Shown here: positions 1-12,800 of the stretch, in pieces
Layout of the letters: each line of letters begins with the position of its first letter
Position numbering within the stretch: position 1 is the first letter of the stretch
Assembly (NCBI RefSeq): GCF_026210795.1
Contig: NC_089436.1
Location: 2,108,001 to 2,172,000 of the forward strand
DNA length: 64,000 nt
From: Rhizophagus irregularis
Lineage: Eukaryota > Glomeromycota > Glomeromycetes > Glomerales > Glomeraceae
Direction of reading: 5' to 3'
Notes under the pieces: generated by a model
Told to the model about the DNA's origin: nothing
The model's input: only the letters and a program-made list of their open reading frames with translations
Databases searched by the model: none
Translations under genes and position numbers: made by a program

Positions 1-96
1 ATTATTCAGATTCATCAATGACTTCGATAAGTATATGAGAGATTATTAAAAGAAGGTACTTTAAATATGATGGATTTAATTTAGAGCGAACGTGCA

Positions 97-567
97 ATGA
101 ATCAAATGAATTCAATGTTAAATTCTATGCCCGAAATGTCGGCAGAAACCACAAACGGTACTTCTAATAGTACTCGTTCAATGAATTATGGTATACCAAA
201 TGGAACTGTCAAGTCGGATAACGAGAGCAAGTCTAGTAAAAGACGAACATCTGAAAGAATTAAAGCTAAATCTCAGTCCAGTCAAGAACCATCACCATCT
301 GCCACATCAACGAAACGTCTCAGAGAAATTGAGAATGAGCGGGATGTGAAAGAAGAAGTTCAAAATCTCAAGCGCAAATTGGATGAAACAGAAGAATACT
401 TGAACTATGACGTAAATAGTAATAAGAGACGTGCTATTTGGGCAGGAATTGGTGCAGCCGTAGGTGCAGGAATTACAGCATTAGCCCTTCATAATATGGG
501 TATAGGATTGTCTGATATAGCATCCGGGATCTCTGATTTCTCATCTAAGTTCGCAGAAATGTTTTGA
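97..567 (+). CDS. Small Lys/Ser-rich protein with C-terminal hydrophobic helix
   Basis: The 156-residue open frame has a Met/Asn/Ser-rich N-terminus (about 1-40), a basic Ser/Lys/Arg stretch (about 43-75) that could be a nuclear signal, a charged helix likely to form a short coiled coil (about 76-108), and a Gly/Ala-rich hydrophobic segment (about 114-142, containing GIGAAVGAGITALALHNMGI) near the C-terminus, as in a tail-anchored or membrane-inserting protein. The family is not recognised. An in-frame TAG lies just upstream (82-84) and the bases before the ATG end in an acceptor-like TTTAG, so this could be the last exon of a larger gene rather than a complete one. A separate frame at 2-49 (ending at a TAA) may be the tail of another exon or gene. 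Codon composition looks coding compared with the AT-rich surroundings. Confidence 0.55.
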   Translation: MNQMNSMLNSMPEMSAETTNGTSNSTRSMNYGIPNGTVKSDNESKSSKRRTSERIKAKSQSSQEPSPSATSTKRLREIENERDVKEEVQNLKRKLDETEEYLNYDVNSNKRRAIWAGIGAAVGAGITALALHNMGIGLSDIASGISDFSSKFAEMF

Positions 568-3500
568 TTAAAAGTTTTGTCTCGATTAAAATTTATAGGC
601 GTAAAAAAAAAAATGTTCGGTTATTCTCATTATTAATTCAAAATTTTTATAATATCTTGATATTCCGAATGTTCCTCTTCAATTGACTGATCAATATTCT
701 TTTTTACTTCTAGATGTTAGATTTTTGAAGGAGGGAATAAATTTTTTTTACGTATTGATTATATTGAACTTATTTGCATATATCGAAGGATTGCTGTTCA
801 TAAACTAGAGATATAAAATGATGTCAAATAACAAAGTAGACATTTCATTTTGCAAATTTTGTATATTTTTTTTATATATCTTCTTTTTTTTTTGCTTATA
901 TCTCTTTTTTCTTTGATACATCAATCATATATTAATACATCATCAGTAATCTTAAAAATCATTTATTTACGTGAACGTTTTTATATACTAAAAAATTATT
1001 TAATATTCATTAATATCTTCCGTTTAACGAACAAAAATACAGTTATTATAGTAATTTTTGAAAATTTCCGATATATAATATATATATAAAATTTTTTTTT
1101 AAAATTACATTATTTTTTTTTCTATTTTGGTCTGGTATCAAATTGATTTTGTAATTGATTTTGTATTATATTGGATTTTGTTGGGTATTTTCGAATATAG
1201 AATTGTTTTTTGATCAAAATATATTATTAAAAAAAAAAATAGATTTGATCAATAACTTTTTTTTGGTTTTTTTTCTGATGATGATTTTCGATGATTATAC
1301 CTTGTTAAAAATTATATGCATATATAAAACATTGATTTGCTCCGGAGTTACCGCAGTAACGCATCTCCGGACTCATAAAAATTCGATAAATATACATAAA
1401 AGATAATTCAACCAGAATATTGAAAAGTAGTAATAAACTATTATTAGATTAAAACAAATAAAATCAGATTATTAATCAGTAATTACTTCAAAACCCGTCG
1501 AATATAACCAAATTGAAATTAATTTATCGTCTAATTCTTACGTTAAATTTTGTTTACGTAACGTATTGCTGAAATCCAAATTATTGAATTCTAAACCCGA
1601 AATACAAATTGTTGGATTTATTGTAATGCAAATACTTGAATTTTTTTTTCAATTCACAAACTTACATAAATTTACAGTATAAATTTTTATATCTCTTATT
1701 CAATTCATATAAATACTATTTAATGAAATTATATGATGCAATTAATATTAATATTAATATTTAGTTAATTGAAACCTTCAATATCAATATCATATTCATA
1801 AATGAAATTAAAATTTTATAAGGGGGTATTTTTTTAGATGTTGGTACTGTAAAAGTGGACATATTGCTACTACCATGTTAGAAAATCTATGAATTCAAGT
1901 AAAATTGAAAATTGACTGGAAGCAAAATAACATTTTTGTATTACTAGAATTATTTCAATTATTCAATTTCAGATAAACTTGTATTAGAAAATTAAAAAAG
2001 TTAAGGACGATATAATTAATTCGTGTAATTTCTTAATGTCGTAATGCCGGTCAAAACTACTGATTTAGACGACCCCAAAAAAGGGTAGATCTGAACTACT
2101 ATTTTTTAAAAATTATTTGACTTCATATTTTTGGTTTATTTTTGAGTTAATGTCAAACCTCTATATATTCACCGATTAGTTTACAAAATGCAGAATTAAA
2201 GGTCTAAAAAAATAATATGATTTTAAAAGTGGAAATTTATTAACAATAGAAAGGTAATAACAAATTCTTGCATTATATTTGAAAACTCATAATGACTATT
2301 TTGACAAAGTAGTATATTAAGTCAAGTAATTTAGCACTTCTATACAGTAAAGTGAATAGTCATCAAAAGTTCAATAAATTGACTGATGATATTTTCCTAA
2401 ATTATACTTTTGATAAGAATGATTTTGCTATGATTTGTACATTTAAAGAAGACATATTTCCTAAAAGAAGAACTGCAACTAAAGAAAATTATAAAGTGAT
2501 GCGTCATATATTCACAAAAGGACATCTTACTTTTATGAAAACTGCAGCTATAAATATAAATGTAGTAGAGATAATATAATTTATGATATAAATATTATCA
2601 ATTAATAGTACAAAGGCTTAGTTTTTTTTATTATAAATGCCAATTTTAAATTTCTTCTTTATCTTTGAGATAAAACTTACCTTATAACCAATTTATTATT
2701 TTATATCTGACAGTGTTTATATGTAGTTAGCTTTAGTTAAAAAAAAAATATGGTTTTAATCATTGGTTAAATTTTTAAGTTTTTTATAATGTATCATTCA
2801 GTGTATGAAATCTATTTATGAAATTTGCAAAGCACAAACTGCTTTTTGATTTTCACAAATTATATATAATTTTAGTTTATGTATAGTGCAACTTATAATT
2901 TTAAAATTTAATATTTAAAAACTTAAGATTTTGCAAATACATTATTAGTAATGTTGCTGCCTGAAACTAAAATTCAAAAATCTGAAACTTAAAAACTTTA
3001 TTTTTAATGAAAAACTTGGTAAATCTGAAATTTCTTAAATTATAATTAATTTCAGAAAAGTATAAAAACGTTTAGGCAATTAAGTTTATTATAAAAAATA
3101 ATTTCAAATTGAATTTTGACTAAACTAAAATTTTGAAAAAATAGTTTTAGCAAGCATCTTTAATTGTTAAATATGTAAATTAGATTTATTTTTATGCAAA
3201 TTGCATATAACTTTTTATTATATATTGTACAAAAAGTATTTGACTTGAATTTTATATATTGGTGTTGCTTTTGATCTCAAAATAACAGATCAGTTTTTTC
3301 TTTTAAGAAGAACAGTATACTGATAATGTTTAAATTTATTTTATTTTATTTTATTTTACTTTTGTAATTTTTTTTTTTATTATTTATTTTTATTATAAGT
3401 ACAGTTTTGTTATATTATAATTATACTTACTTATATATACTAAACTTATAATAATAAAAAAATAAAATACATATAAAAATTAAGTATTAATATAACTACT

Positions 3501-4419
3501 TCTTTAAAGAAAAAATTGACCTGTCATTTATGTGATTACATCATTATTTAAAAAATAATAATACAACCAAAATCTTTAGGTCAGTTTTAGTCAAAATCCA
3601 TATTTTCTTTTTAACTAAAAGTTAAATACTGTCAGATGTAAAATATTTAACTTAAGATAAATTCTATCTAAAAAAATAATAATAATAAAAATAAAACAGA
3701 AAAATAAAGAAACTATAAAACAAAAAGTTCTATTTCTAATCTAATTAATTGCTGAATAAATCAAATTATTACTTATTATGCAACTTCATTTTTTTTTGAA
3801 CTTTTTATTTTTGTTTAGTAGTCTTAATTTTCATTAATTCTTTTATTTTTTTATCATACTATTAGTTGATAATATTTATATTAAAAATTATATCATTATT
3901 CAAGTATTTCAGTTTAAGTATTTTACTTTATTAATTGGAAGACAATTCTTTGTATATAGATAGATATATTATATATTTGTAATTCACTTCTAGTCACTAG
4001 TCTTCTTTTAGAAAGTTTTTCTTATGTAATTATGTATTATATAGAAATTATTTTCATTATACATATATATGGTTGAAAATAATTTTTTTGATTTAGACTA
4101 TTAAATATACAATAAATTAAGATCTTGTTAAATAAAAATACTAGATCACTTGATTTAATAAACTGTTCTTTAAATATTGATTCTTTCATTTTCAACAAAT
4201 AATAAAAAAGGTGGAAGGCTATCAGTATATCACTATTACTAAGTAGTCTTCACTTTTTCATATTATTGGCTAAACTTTTAATTTATCTTTTCATAAATAA
4301 ATCTATTTTCTTTGTATTAGGATTTAATCCTTCTTCTTTATATTTTGAATAGATTACTTAGTATTATATCAGCCCATTATCCTTATATTTTTTATAAGAT
4401 CTTTTTCCTTTATATTATA
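568..4419. other. AT-rich intergenic DNA, no convincing gene
   Basis: Very AT-rich, with long A and T runs. Open frames here (for example 850-1406) follow base composition and have no domain-like content. The only distinct structure is a small stem at 1341-1371: an outer TCCGGAG/CTCCGGA pair enclosing GTTAC/GTAAC, GC-rich in an AT-rich setting. Confidence 0.6.
2352..2579 (+). pseudogene. Short coding-like relic
   Basis: A 75-codon open frame has a more protein-like composition than its surroundings (for example DIFLNYTFDKNDFAMICTFK). It begins at a GTG rather than an ATG. No family is recognised. It may be a fragment of a dead transposon gene. Nothing nearby supports an intact gene. Confidence 0.2.
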
Positions 4420-4591
4420 CATACCATTCAAATTATTTTGGGCTGCCGTAATTATAAGTAAAATTCCAAATTCAATTATAGTATCCCAAATTATTTTGGC
4501 ATTTTATTTACATAGTAAATTATATATAAATTAAATAAATTATAGCATTTCAAATTATAATTATACATCTCAAAATAATTTGGGCAACATA
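4420..4591 (-). mobile_element. Small TA-flanked inverted-repeat element, family 1, copy 1
   Basis: 172-bp element that matches the reverse complement of 7039-7207 and 44854-45022 along its whole length. It is the most diverged of the three copies; its ends read CATACC and GGGCAACATA where the others have CATGC and GCATG. TA lies on both sides, as with Tc1/mariner-type target choice. No coding capacity. Confidence 0.8.
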
Positions 4592-5187
4592 TATACTTTA
4601 TAGTATACAAATTGTTAATACTTTTACGCTTTAAATAAATTTCTTTTTGCTTAATGCATATATCTTTATTAAATATGACTTTCATTAATAGAATCTTAAG
4701 TAAAAGTTGAATGATCTGTTTCTTACATTTTCAACAAACTTTTCTATTATTTGATAGTATAATATTACATAATTGTAAACATAAGTTACAATACATGGTA
4801 ATCTAAAACTAAAATACTATATAGTATATTTAACTGAAAATCTAATATAAGTTATTATTTTGTTAATTCTAGATAATATTGAAGCTAATCATTTAACTAA
4901 TGATTAATATTTTTCTAATAACAAAAATCAAAATTTATTAAAGTATTTAATTCTTATTCTCTTTAATATAGTAATACAAATATTATTGCAATCAGATATT
5001 TAAATATACGAAATTTAATGTTCATATACTTTCTATCATTGATGATATCATATGAGAGTTTATACCTTTCCATTAGTATTGAGAACGGGATAAAGATAAG
5101 AACAAGATAAGATGGAATAATAACAGAACAATCTATAGATATAAACAAAAATTTTTTAATTTCTAAAACATTGGGATATTTATATTA

Positions 5188-5358
5188 CAGTCAAACCTTA
5201 ATATAGCGAATCCTTGATATAGTGAATTTTTCAGACAACTATAATAAATTTCCCTCGCAATAATGAATTAACCAATTAAATCTCTTAAAATCTTCACTAT
5301 AGTCTTATAGCGAAGTTGAAGTCTGGACCCTAGGGTTCGTTATAATAAGAGTTGACTG
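5188..5358 (+). mobile_element. Small TA-flanked inverted-repeat element, family 2, copy 1
   Basis: 171-bp element starting CAGTCAAACCTTAATATAG and ending in GTTGACTG, flanked by TA on both sides. A second copy lies at 29493-29664 in the same orientation. The CAGT ends with a TA duplication are typical of pogo/Tc1-mariner-type non-autonomous elements. Confidence 0.85.
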
Positions 5359-5820
5359 TACATGATATTATAATATTTATTTAATTTATTTACAATTTAT
5401 AAAATTATTATTAAAAAAAAAAAATTTCTTAAAAAATGAACTTAAATTCCATTCAATTATTATAAATATATATTATATTATTTTGATTTTTATTTTCTTT
5501 AAATTCATAAGTTTCTTCTTTTAACATTTCTGATTATCCTTACAAATAATTATTAAATTCTTTTTTAAATTTTCTTTTCTTTTTTTTTTTCTTTAATAAT
5601 TACTAGATTTTCTTCAACTTCTTTTTCATTATTATTTTTCTTTTCATTACAAGTTATAATACTTAATGGAATTAAAATTGCAGAATCAGAATTTATATGA
5701 TATTTTCATATTATATCTGCGAATCTGCCTTAATTTATTCATATTAAGAACTTTTGATGACTAAAAAAAATAACATGTTAATTTAATATTTGTTTATGAA
5801 TGTTGCTAATTTGCATTTGA

Positions 5821-5848
5821 GGTGAAATCACCTAAAGGTGATTTCACC
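5821..5848. repeat. Perfect 12-bp inverted repeat
   Basis: GGTGAAATCACC, a 4-base TAAA loop, then GGTGATTTCACC: a perfect hairpin standing out from AT-rich DNA. No gene adjoins it. It may be the remnant of a small inverted-repeat element. Confidence 0.6.
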
Positions 5849-6109
5849 CAAGTCACAATTAATTTATTAAATTTATTAAATTTGATTATTGTAAATTTAA
5901 TATTTCTCACTTCATAATTTAACATATAAATCCTCTGTAAATTTTTTAAAATTTTTTGATTGGCTAAATTTTTTTAAATATACTGTATAATAAACATGCT
6001 TAAAATATTTTCGCACTAAAGTTTATAACAATTTATTAATTTTTAATAGATTACATGATTTATTGATTGAAAAAAACAAACTCATACTATCCAAAATTCT
6101 AAATTTTTT

Positions 6110-6960
6110 AATAGGAATGATAAAAAGAATGAGTCACAATGATAAAGAAAAGAGAATATATGAATGAAAAAAGGAAAAAAGAATGAGGGTAAATGAAAAA
6201 AGGAAAAAAGAATGAGGGTAAATGAAAAAAATAGGGAGTGAAAGGGAATGAAAGAAATGAAGGGGGAGTGAAGGAGAAATAAAATAGAGCAAAGGGAGAG
6301 TGAAAAAATGAAAGGAACGAAAAAGATAAAGTGGGAATGAAAAAAAATGAAAAGAATGAAGAGGAACAAAATGGAGCAAAGGGAAATAAAAAAATGAAAA
6401 GAACAAAGGATAATATAAAGAAATAAAAAGGATGAAATGGGAATGGAAAAAAAATGAAAATAACAAAGGATAATATAAATGAACGAAAAAGATAAAATAG
6501 GAATGGAAAAAAATGAAAGTAACGAAGGGCAGTGTAAAGGAACAAAAAAGATGAAGTAGAAATGAAATAAAAATGAATGAGAGGTAGTGTAAATGAATGA
6601 AAAAGAAAAAATGGAAACGAAAAAAAAGAAAGGAATGAAAAAAATAAAGTGGAAATGAAAAAAAAAGTGGGAATGAAAAAAAAATGAAAGGACTGAAAAA
6701 GAAATAAAAACAATGGAAAAAATGAAGGAAGGGAAAAACAAAAAAAAAGCAAAAGAAATAAAGAGACAAAAGGAGAGCAAAAAATGGAAAAGGGATGAAA
6801 ATGAGATAAACAGAAGATCAAGTAACAATCAAACCCATAAAATAAAAGAAGAAATAAAGTTAATAGGGAACAGAGATTATATGTAATAAATAAATAAAAA
6901 CAAAAAAATAAAAACATACCTTAGTAGTTGCAGAAAAGAACTAAAAGACTTAAAAAAAAT
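6110..6960. repeat. Near-homopurine low-complexity tract
   Basis: About 850 bp made almost entirely of A and G on the plus strand, with irregular AATGAAAAA / GGGAATGAA units. All three minus-strand frames are open for long stretches and read as Phe/Ser/Leu-rich strings. This is a composition artefact, not a gene. The tract could form triplex DNA. Confidence 0.85.
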
Positions 6961-7038
6961 GAAATACAAAATGTAAGAAATGAAATACAAGAATGAAATA
7001 AAAAATAAGAAGAACGGCCATGTAGTGCTGGATATATA

Positions 7039-7207
7039 CATGCTGCCCAAATTATTTTGGGATGCCATAATTATAATTTGGGATGCCATAATTCATTCAG
7101 TTTATATATAATTTACTATGTAAAGTGCCAAAATAATTTGGGATGCCATAATTGAATTTTGGATTTTACTTATAATTACGGCAGTCCAAAATAATTTGGG
7201 TGGCATG
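7039..7207 (+). mobile_element. Small TA-flanked inverted-repeat element, family 1, copy 2
   Basis: 169 bp. Termini are CATGCTGCCCAAATTATTTT and, reading inward from the right end, CATGCCACCCAAATTATTTT. TA precedes the left end. The last 8 bases (GTGGCATG) were duplicated by insertion of the element at 7208-7451. Nearly identical to 44854-45022. Confidence 0.9.
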
Positions 7208-7451
7208 TAAGGTTGCTTGCCGAAACCTAGGGGTTTAGGCAAGATGGCGTTTCGCCGAAAAGCGAAATTCTGCTGAAACTATATTAAATTTATATTAAAA
7301 AACTGGCGAAACTTTGGAGAAAGGCGAAACTGCCGAAACTTATTATAAATGCCGAAACTGCCAAAACTCTGCCGAAACTATAATAAATCTATAGTAAAAT
7401 TTTGACAAAACTAATCGTAGGATTTTGAAGAGGTTTAGACAAGCAACCTTA
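7208..7451 (+). mobile_element. hAT-like MITE (TAAGGTTGC ends), copy A
   Basis: 244 bp with TAAGGTTGC...GCAACCTTA termini and a perfect 8-bp target duplication GTGGCATG (7200-7207 and 7452-7459). It inserted exactly into the right end of the neighbouring element. The interior is rich in CCGAAAC and GCGAAAC motifs. Related copies lie at 42892-43139 and 43497-43941. An 8-bp duplication with short inverted repeats is the hAT superfamily pattern. Confidence 0.88.
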
Positions 7452-8928
7452 GTGGCATGTATAGCTGGATATACTTAATTGCAAAACCAAAAAAACCAAA
7501 GGACCTAAAAAAATGAAATAAAATTAGTAGGAAACAAAATGCAAGAAGTAAAAATGAAAAAAAAAGAAAACGTATTTGAGTGCCATGTAAAAGAGTGAAA
7601 GTACCTAAAGAAAAAAAAGATTATCCAAGTATGTTTAAAAAAAAAATAAACAAACATAAGCCAGAAATGATCAGTACATTAATTAGCCAATAAAATTTGA
7701 TAGGATGCACATGTACAAATTTAATAATGAGGTGTATCACTGGGTAAATTATTTGTTATATAAATTATCAGGTTAAATCATTTTAGATGAAAATAATTAA
7801 AATCATTCTGAGTGTAAATTAGTTATATTCTTTGTTTATATTATTTATAAAATAAAAAATTAAATACCTTTAAATGATTTTGATGATTAGTTTGCAAAAA
7901 ACCTATACAACTCTATAAATATTTAATAGAAGTAGTATTTACATAAATACCAAATAATGTATAAGCAACTAATTCTAATTTATTTGTAGATACTTTTACA
8001 AAATACCAATATCTTCAGATATTATTATTAAATTGTTTATATTTATTATCATTAAACAGATATTTGCCTAAACAAAAATTATCAAATTTACTTAAAATAT
8101 AGGTGAATTTCTTTTCAAACTATACTCAGTTACTCCATTTTTTTTTTAATCATATACAGCAAGTTGAATATTTGCATAATTATTTCAAAATTGAAAAAAA
8201 TATGCAAAATAGTATGTAACTTGAAATAAATATATATGTTTTATCCTTTTAAAAAATATTTAGTATTTTGCAATATAAATACAACATTTTTACAATTAAA
8301 TATATGTTCGTTCAAAATAATTCAGAATCAATGATTTCAAACATTTCACATAAAATAGTTGGAATTTTTCCTGCTTATTGTCAAACTTAATTAAAAAATG
8401 GTTTAAAATTAATTGCAAGTATCTAAATTATTAAATTTTCATAAGTTAATTAAAATATAATATAATTAATAATGAATTTAACAATATATTGGTAAATTTG
8501 CTTGTAATACTTATTGAGTTCTCAAAAGACTTGAATATATTTTGTAATAACTATTCCACCAGATTTCTTCTGGAGCTGCTAATGCATAAATTTTATTATT
8601 GTAAGTAATTTTTTACTGTTCATGTAATTTTACTATAAAAAATTTATGATTAGAATTTCTAAAGTAAATTGTAAGTTTAATCGCATTACACTGGCCTATA
8701 AAAAGTATTTAATTTTATTATGTGATTTTGCATTTTTATATTACGATTGGTAATTTTTTTCTATCATATTTATAAATAAAAAAGATAATAAAATATTTAT
8801 TTTTAACTTTTCTTTTAGTTTTAAATGTATAAAAACGAAGTTTTAAAGATTTACAAAAAATAAATTATTAGTGTATATCTTAGTAATACTAAATAAAAAG
8901 TTGTTTCTGCTCAGCTTGGTATTCTGGC
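7452..8928. other. AT-rich spacer
   Basis: Apart from the duplicated GTGGCATG and flank at its left edge, no gene, tandem array or clear element end was found. Confidence 0.5.
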
Positions 8929-9835
8929 TAGGGATTGAAATCAATTCAATTGAAAATTGAATCTTGAGAATCGATTAAAGATTCGATTTAGCGATTCGAT
9001 TTTTAGTTTTGATTAATTGAATCTTAATCGAATTTATGTATAATAATTTCACAGCACCAATCATTTTTTTTTTGCATTTGTTGCACAGCAATTTTGATGA
9101 TCTCGACGCATGAAGTTTTAAGTGGATTTAACTAATAAATTTAACTAATAAATTTAACTAATGAGTTTTATTTATAATAAATTTTATTTATTGAAATATT
9201 TTAGAATGTTTAATACAAATTTATCAAAAAAACTAATTCATTTCCAATTTAATAAGTTATTTTTTCACTGCAAATATATCCACATGTTCTCTATTTCTTT
9301 TTAAAAACATAATTTTGTTAATGATACTTGAATCTAAGCGAGTTCTTTGGAAAGTAACTAAATTATTAGCATCAGAAAAAAGTCTTTCTGATGGTACAGA
9401 GGTGGCTGGAATAGAAAGATACTTCATTGCCATTTTATACAATATAGGATATTGAGCTTTATTTGTTGTCCACCATGTAAAGGAATCATACTCCTCAAGA
9501 GCTGGTAATTCTGGTAAATTAAGATAATGCTAGACTTCATTCTTTATTGGAGTTACATTTCTTTCATTTTTTTTCATCCAAAAGCTGCCCATTGTTGTTA
9601 ATGTTAAATTAGATCTCACAGGAATACTAGGAATTGAATCATTTTTAAGAACTTCATATTCTGTTTCTAATTGATTAATAATTTTCTCACGTGTTTCTTG
9701 AGATACAAAGTCTAAGCCTTTGAAACGAGGATCAAGAAATGATCCTTTTATACAAAGTTCTTGAGGAAATTCCCATCTTGATCGTAAATCTTCTAAGATT
9801 GCTTTCAAAAAGTTAGTTATGATATTGTGATTCAC
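8929..9835 (-). pseudogene. hAT transposase C-terminal remnant
   Basis: Minus-strand frame 9835-9530 continues, through a single in-frame TAG near 9530, into 9529-9257. The second part carries the hAT C-terminal dimerisation signature: a WWTTNKAQYP stretch, then LSIPATSVPSERLFSDAN, then a conserved LDSSIINKIMFLKRN. The first part (GSFLDPRFKGLDF) fits the region just before it. The N-terminal zinc finger and most of the catalytic domain are missing. The likely right terminus of the element (in its own sense) is TAGGGATTGAAATC at 8929, the same end sequence as the MITE at 31390-31615. Its other terminus was not found. It is dead, being truncated and carrying a stop codon. Confidence 0.8.
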
Positions 9836-12800
9836 CTTTTTATATGATTTTAATATAAAAAAGTGAATTGCAATATTTCAAAAAAAAAATGTTTTGCACT
9901 ATTATTTTTTGATATTTTAATAAAAATCCTGAAAATTTTCAGGGTTTAGTTCAAATCAGGTCAAACAGATAATCTGATATAACCTGACCTGACTTGTTTT
10001 AAAAAAAATTTCAGGTTAGGTTTATCAATTAACCTGACCTGACCTAACTTATTTGGAATTCTATGTTTTCTATTGATTTTATTATTTAAAATAATTTAAT
10101 AAATATCTAGGTATTATACATAATAAATATCCAATTATTATATAAATTTTATACATATCTACTAATAATAAAAATTCATGCAATGATAAAAGGTATAAGG
10201 TCAAAACTTCTGAAATCTGTATTTCCATTATAAGTAATAAAGTAAAATAGTTAAAGTATTTTCTTTATTTAAAATAATTATTTATATATTATTAAAAATA
10301 TTTTCAGAATTTAAAGTTAATAAAAGAAATAAAATAAAATAATATATTACTAATAAATAAACTAATAGATAAAATAAGAAAATTTTATTCTTATTCAGAT
10401 AATTTTTTACTTCTCTTTAGTAAAACAGGTAAAATTACTTATAAATTATAATTTAAAAAACTATATGAAATTTATATTAAATTTTTTTTTATCAAAAATT
10501 ACATTATTTCTCTTTTAAAAATAATTAGTATGACATCATTTTTATATATTTATAAATACCATTTTTAACATTTTTAATAATAATACAATATAATATTAAA
10601 TACTGTAGTATGATTTATAATTTAATATAAAAATATATTTTTATTTTAATAAATTATATTAATTTTTATAAATTTATATTAATAATTTTAGCAAATTAGT
10701 ATTTTAATATAATTGAGAATAATAATTTTATATAAAAGTATTAAAACACTGTTAAAACATATCTTCCTTTTTTGAAAACTATTATATAGTAAATTTGCTG
10801 ATCATTTGATATCATAAATTCATTTTTTTGAATAATAAATGTAGTGTAAACTTTATATATTTATTATAAAACCTTTAAAATACATATTTTATATGTATTA
10901 TTGCCTGTTTTATAACTTTACTTATAAGGCTAAAAAGAGTTTGAAATATTAATTTTGACTTTTACATATAATATAATATAGGGGAATACATTGCTATACA
11001 TTTATGTATAAATTTTTAAACTCTATATAATTTAATAAAAATTTAATTATTACAATTAATAATTATTAATATTAAAAAATATGGATTTTATTTCATAATT
11101 AAATTTATTTTAATGAAATATCAAAAATTTTTAAGTATATAATATACAAAAAATATAAAACTGACTTATATAAAAACAACATTTTTTATATATATTTTAT
11201 ATATAGTGAATTGATTCAAAAATTATAAATTTATTTAACTTTAAAATTATATATTTTTATAAAAACTTGTATAATATTTTATAATTACTGAATATTTTTA
11301 TGAAAGAAAAAGCTTTTTTAATAAAATATTTAAATGGTTTTATTTATATTATAAATAAATATTTTTTATTATTTATACTGCTAAATTATAATTATTTATT
11401 AATAAAAATATTCAAAGTTATTTAAAAAAACCAATTATTCAATTATAAAACATTAATTGAAAAATATTTTTATATTAATTGTTTTCTTGATACACTTCAT
11501 ATTACTATTTTATATACTACATTATTTAAGTAGGTGATATAGGTCAAAAAGGTAACTTTTGCATCCCTTGCTGTGCCACGCACGTAACTAAATTGACTAA
11601 ATTGACTAAATTGACTAAATTTACGGTTTACCGGAATTTTTTTTAATTTTACCATATAAAATTCAGTCTAACTTTACAATAGAATGTTAATAAAATCAGA
11701 TGACTTGGAATACAACCGAAATGCAACTCGTTCCGTAAGTACGCTAAAATTCATGTGAAGGAAATAAAATTTCATTAATCACTCGGAGCTTTTTAATCAC
11801 ATATGCACTTTTGATTCTGAAACGTAAACCTTGAATCTTTGAGAAAAAAAGAAGTTACACATCTTTGTAACAAATTATAATGAGCCTTTTTTTCGAGTTA
11901 TTTAAACTTAATCTTCTCTCTAATTCTTCAAAGAAAAAAATCTTTTAACACATGTATAGAACTTTTACTTCCACATTTGTTTTAATGTTCTGCATGAAAA
12001 TGAAAAACATTTGATATTAACATGACTTATCTACCACAAAAAATTTTAAATTCACACACTTATCTTAAAATAAAAAAGCCAAACTTCTTTAAGAGTATTT
12101 ATTTTATTTCCTTAATATATTTTGCATTTCGCGATGTTTTAATATAAACCATACATAGATATTTAAGTGTTACTACATTCTCTCCTTGCATTAAATCTCT
12201 ACGTCATCTGTTAGATAGTCATTTTAGCTTCATTATAAAGACACGTTAGTGTTATAATCGGTCTGTAGCCTCAACATATGAAATGTCCGAAATTTGGCGT
12301 ACTTTTCAATATATCCATTTTACAATAATAAAAAAAAAATTTTTTTTTTTTTTAGCGCGCATTTTAATTTTATTTCAGTCCAATCTTTTTTTTTTAGATC
12401 TTGTCATTTTTATAAAATTTTAAGATAGTGGGAAGATATAAACACATAATTATCAGATTGTATCGCACTTTTAAAGATAATCAAGTTTTATAACAAGTTT
12501 TATAGTTTTTTTATTTGTTAAAAATTTTTTTTTTAAAAAAAAAACCAAACATATTTATCATGTTACTTTTTATTTGTTACCTATCAAATACAAACTCATG
12601 AAAAAAAAGAAGAAAAAAAAATAAAAAAAGATTCTTTAGATTTTTTTTTTCATCTTTTGTTAAAACTGATCATTAAAATTTAAAACAAGGGATTTAAAAC
12701 AAGGGGTAGTCATACAAAATACTCCCAAGTTTATATTGCTATTAAAGTTACGTTTTACTTTTGTTTTAGATGAGAATTTTTTTTTTTTTTTTTCAATAGA

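Noticed and set aside
850-1406. Two open frames of about 80 codons
   Set aside because: Ile/Phe/Leu/Tyr/Asn/Lys-only content from AT-rich DNA, no splice or domain support.
6082-7089. Overlapping minus-strand open frames of 200-270 codons
   Set aside because: They read a purine tract on the other strand; Phe/Ser/Leu-only content in all three frames shows composition, not coding.
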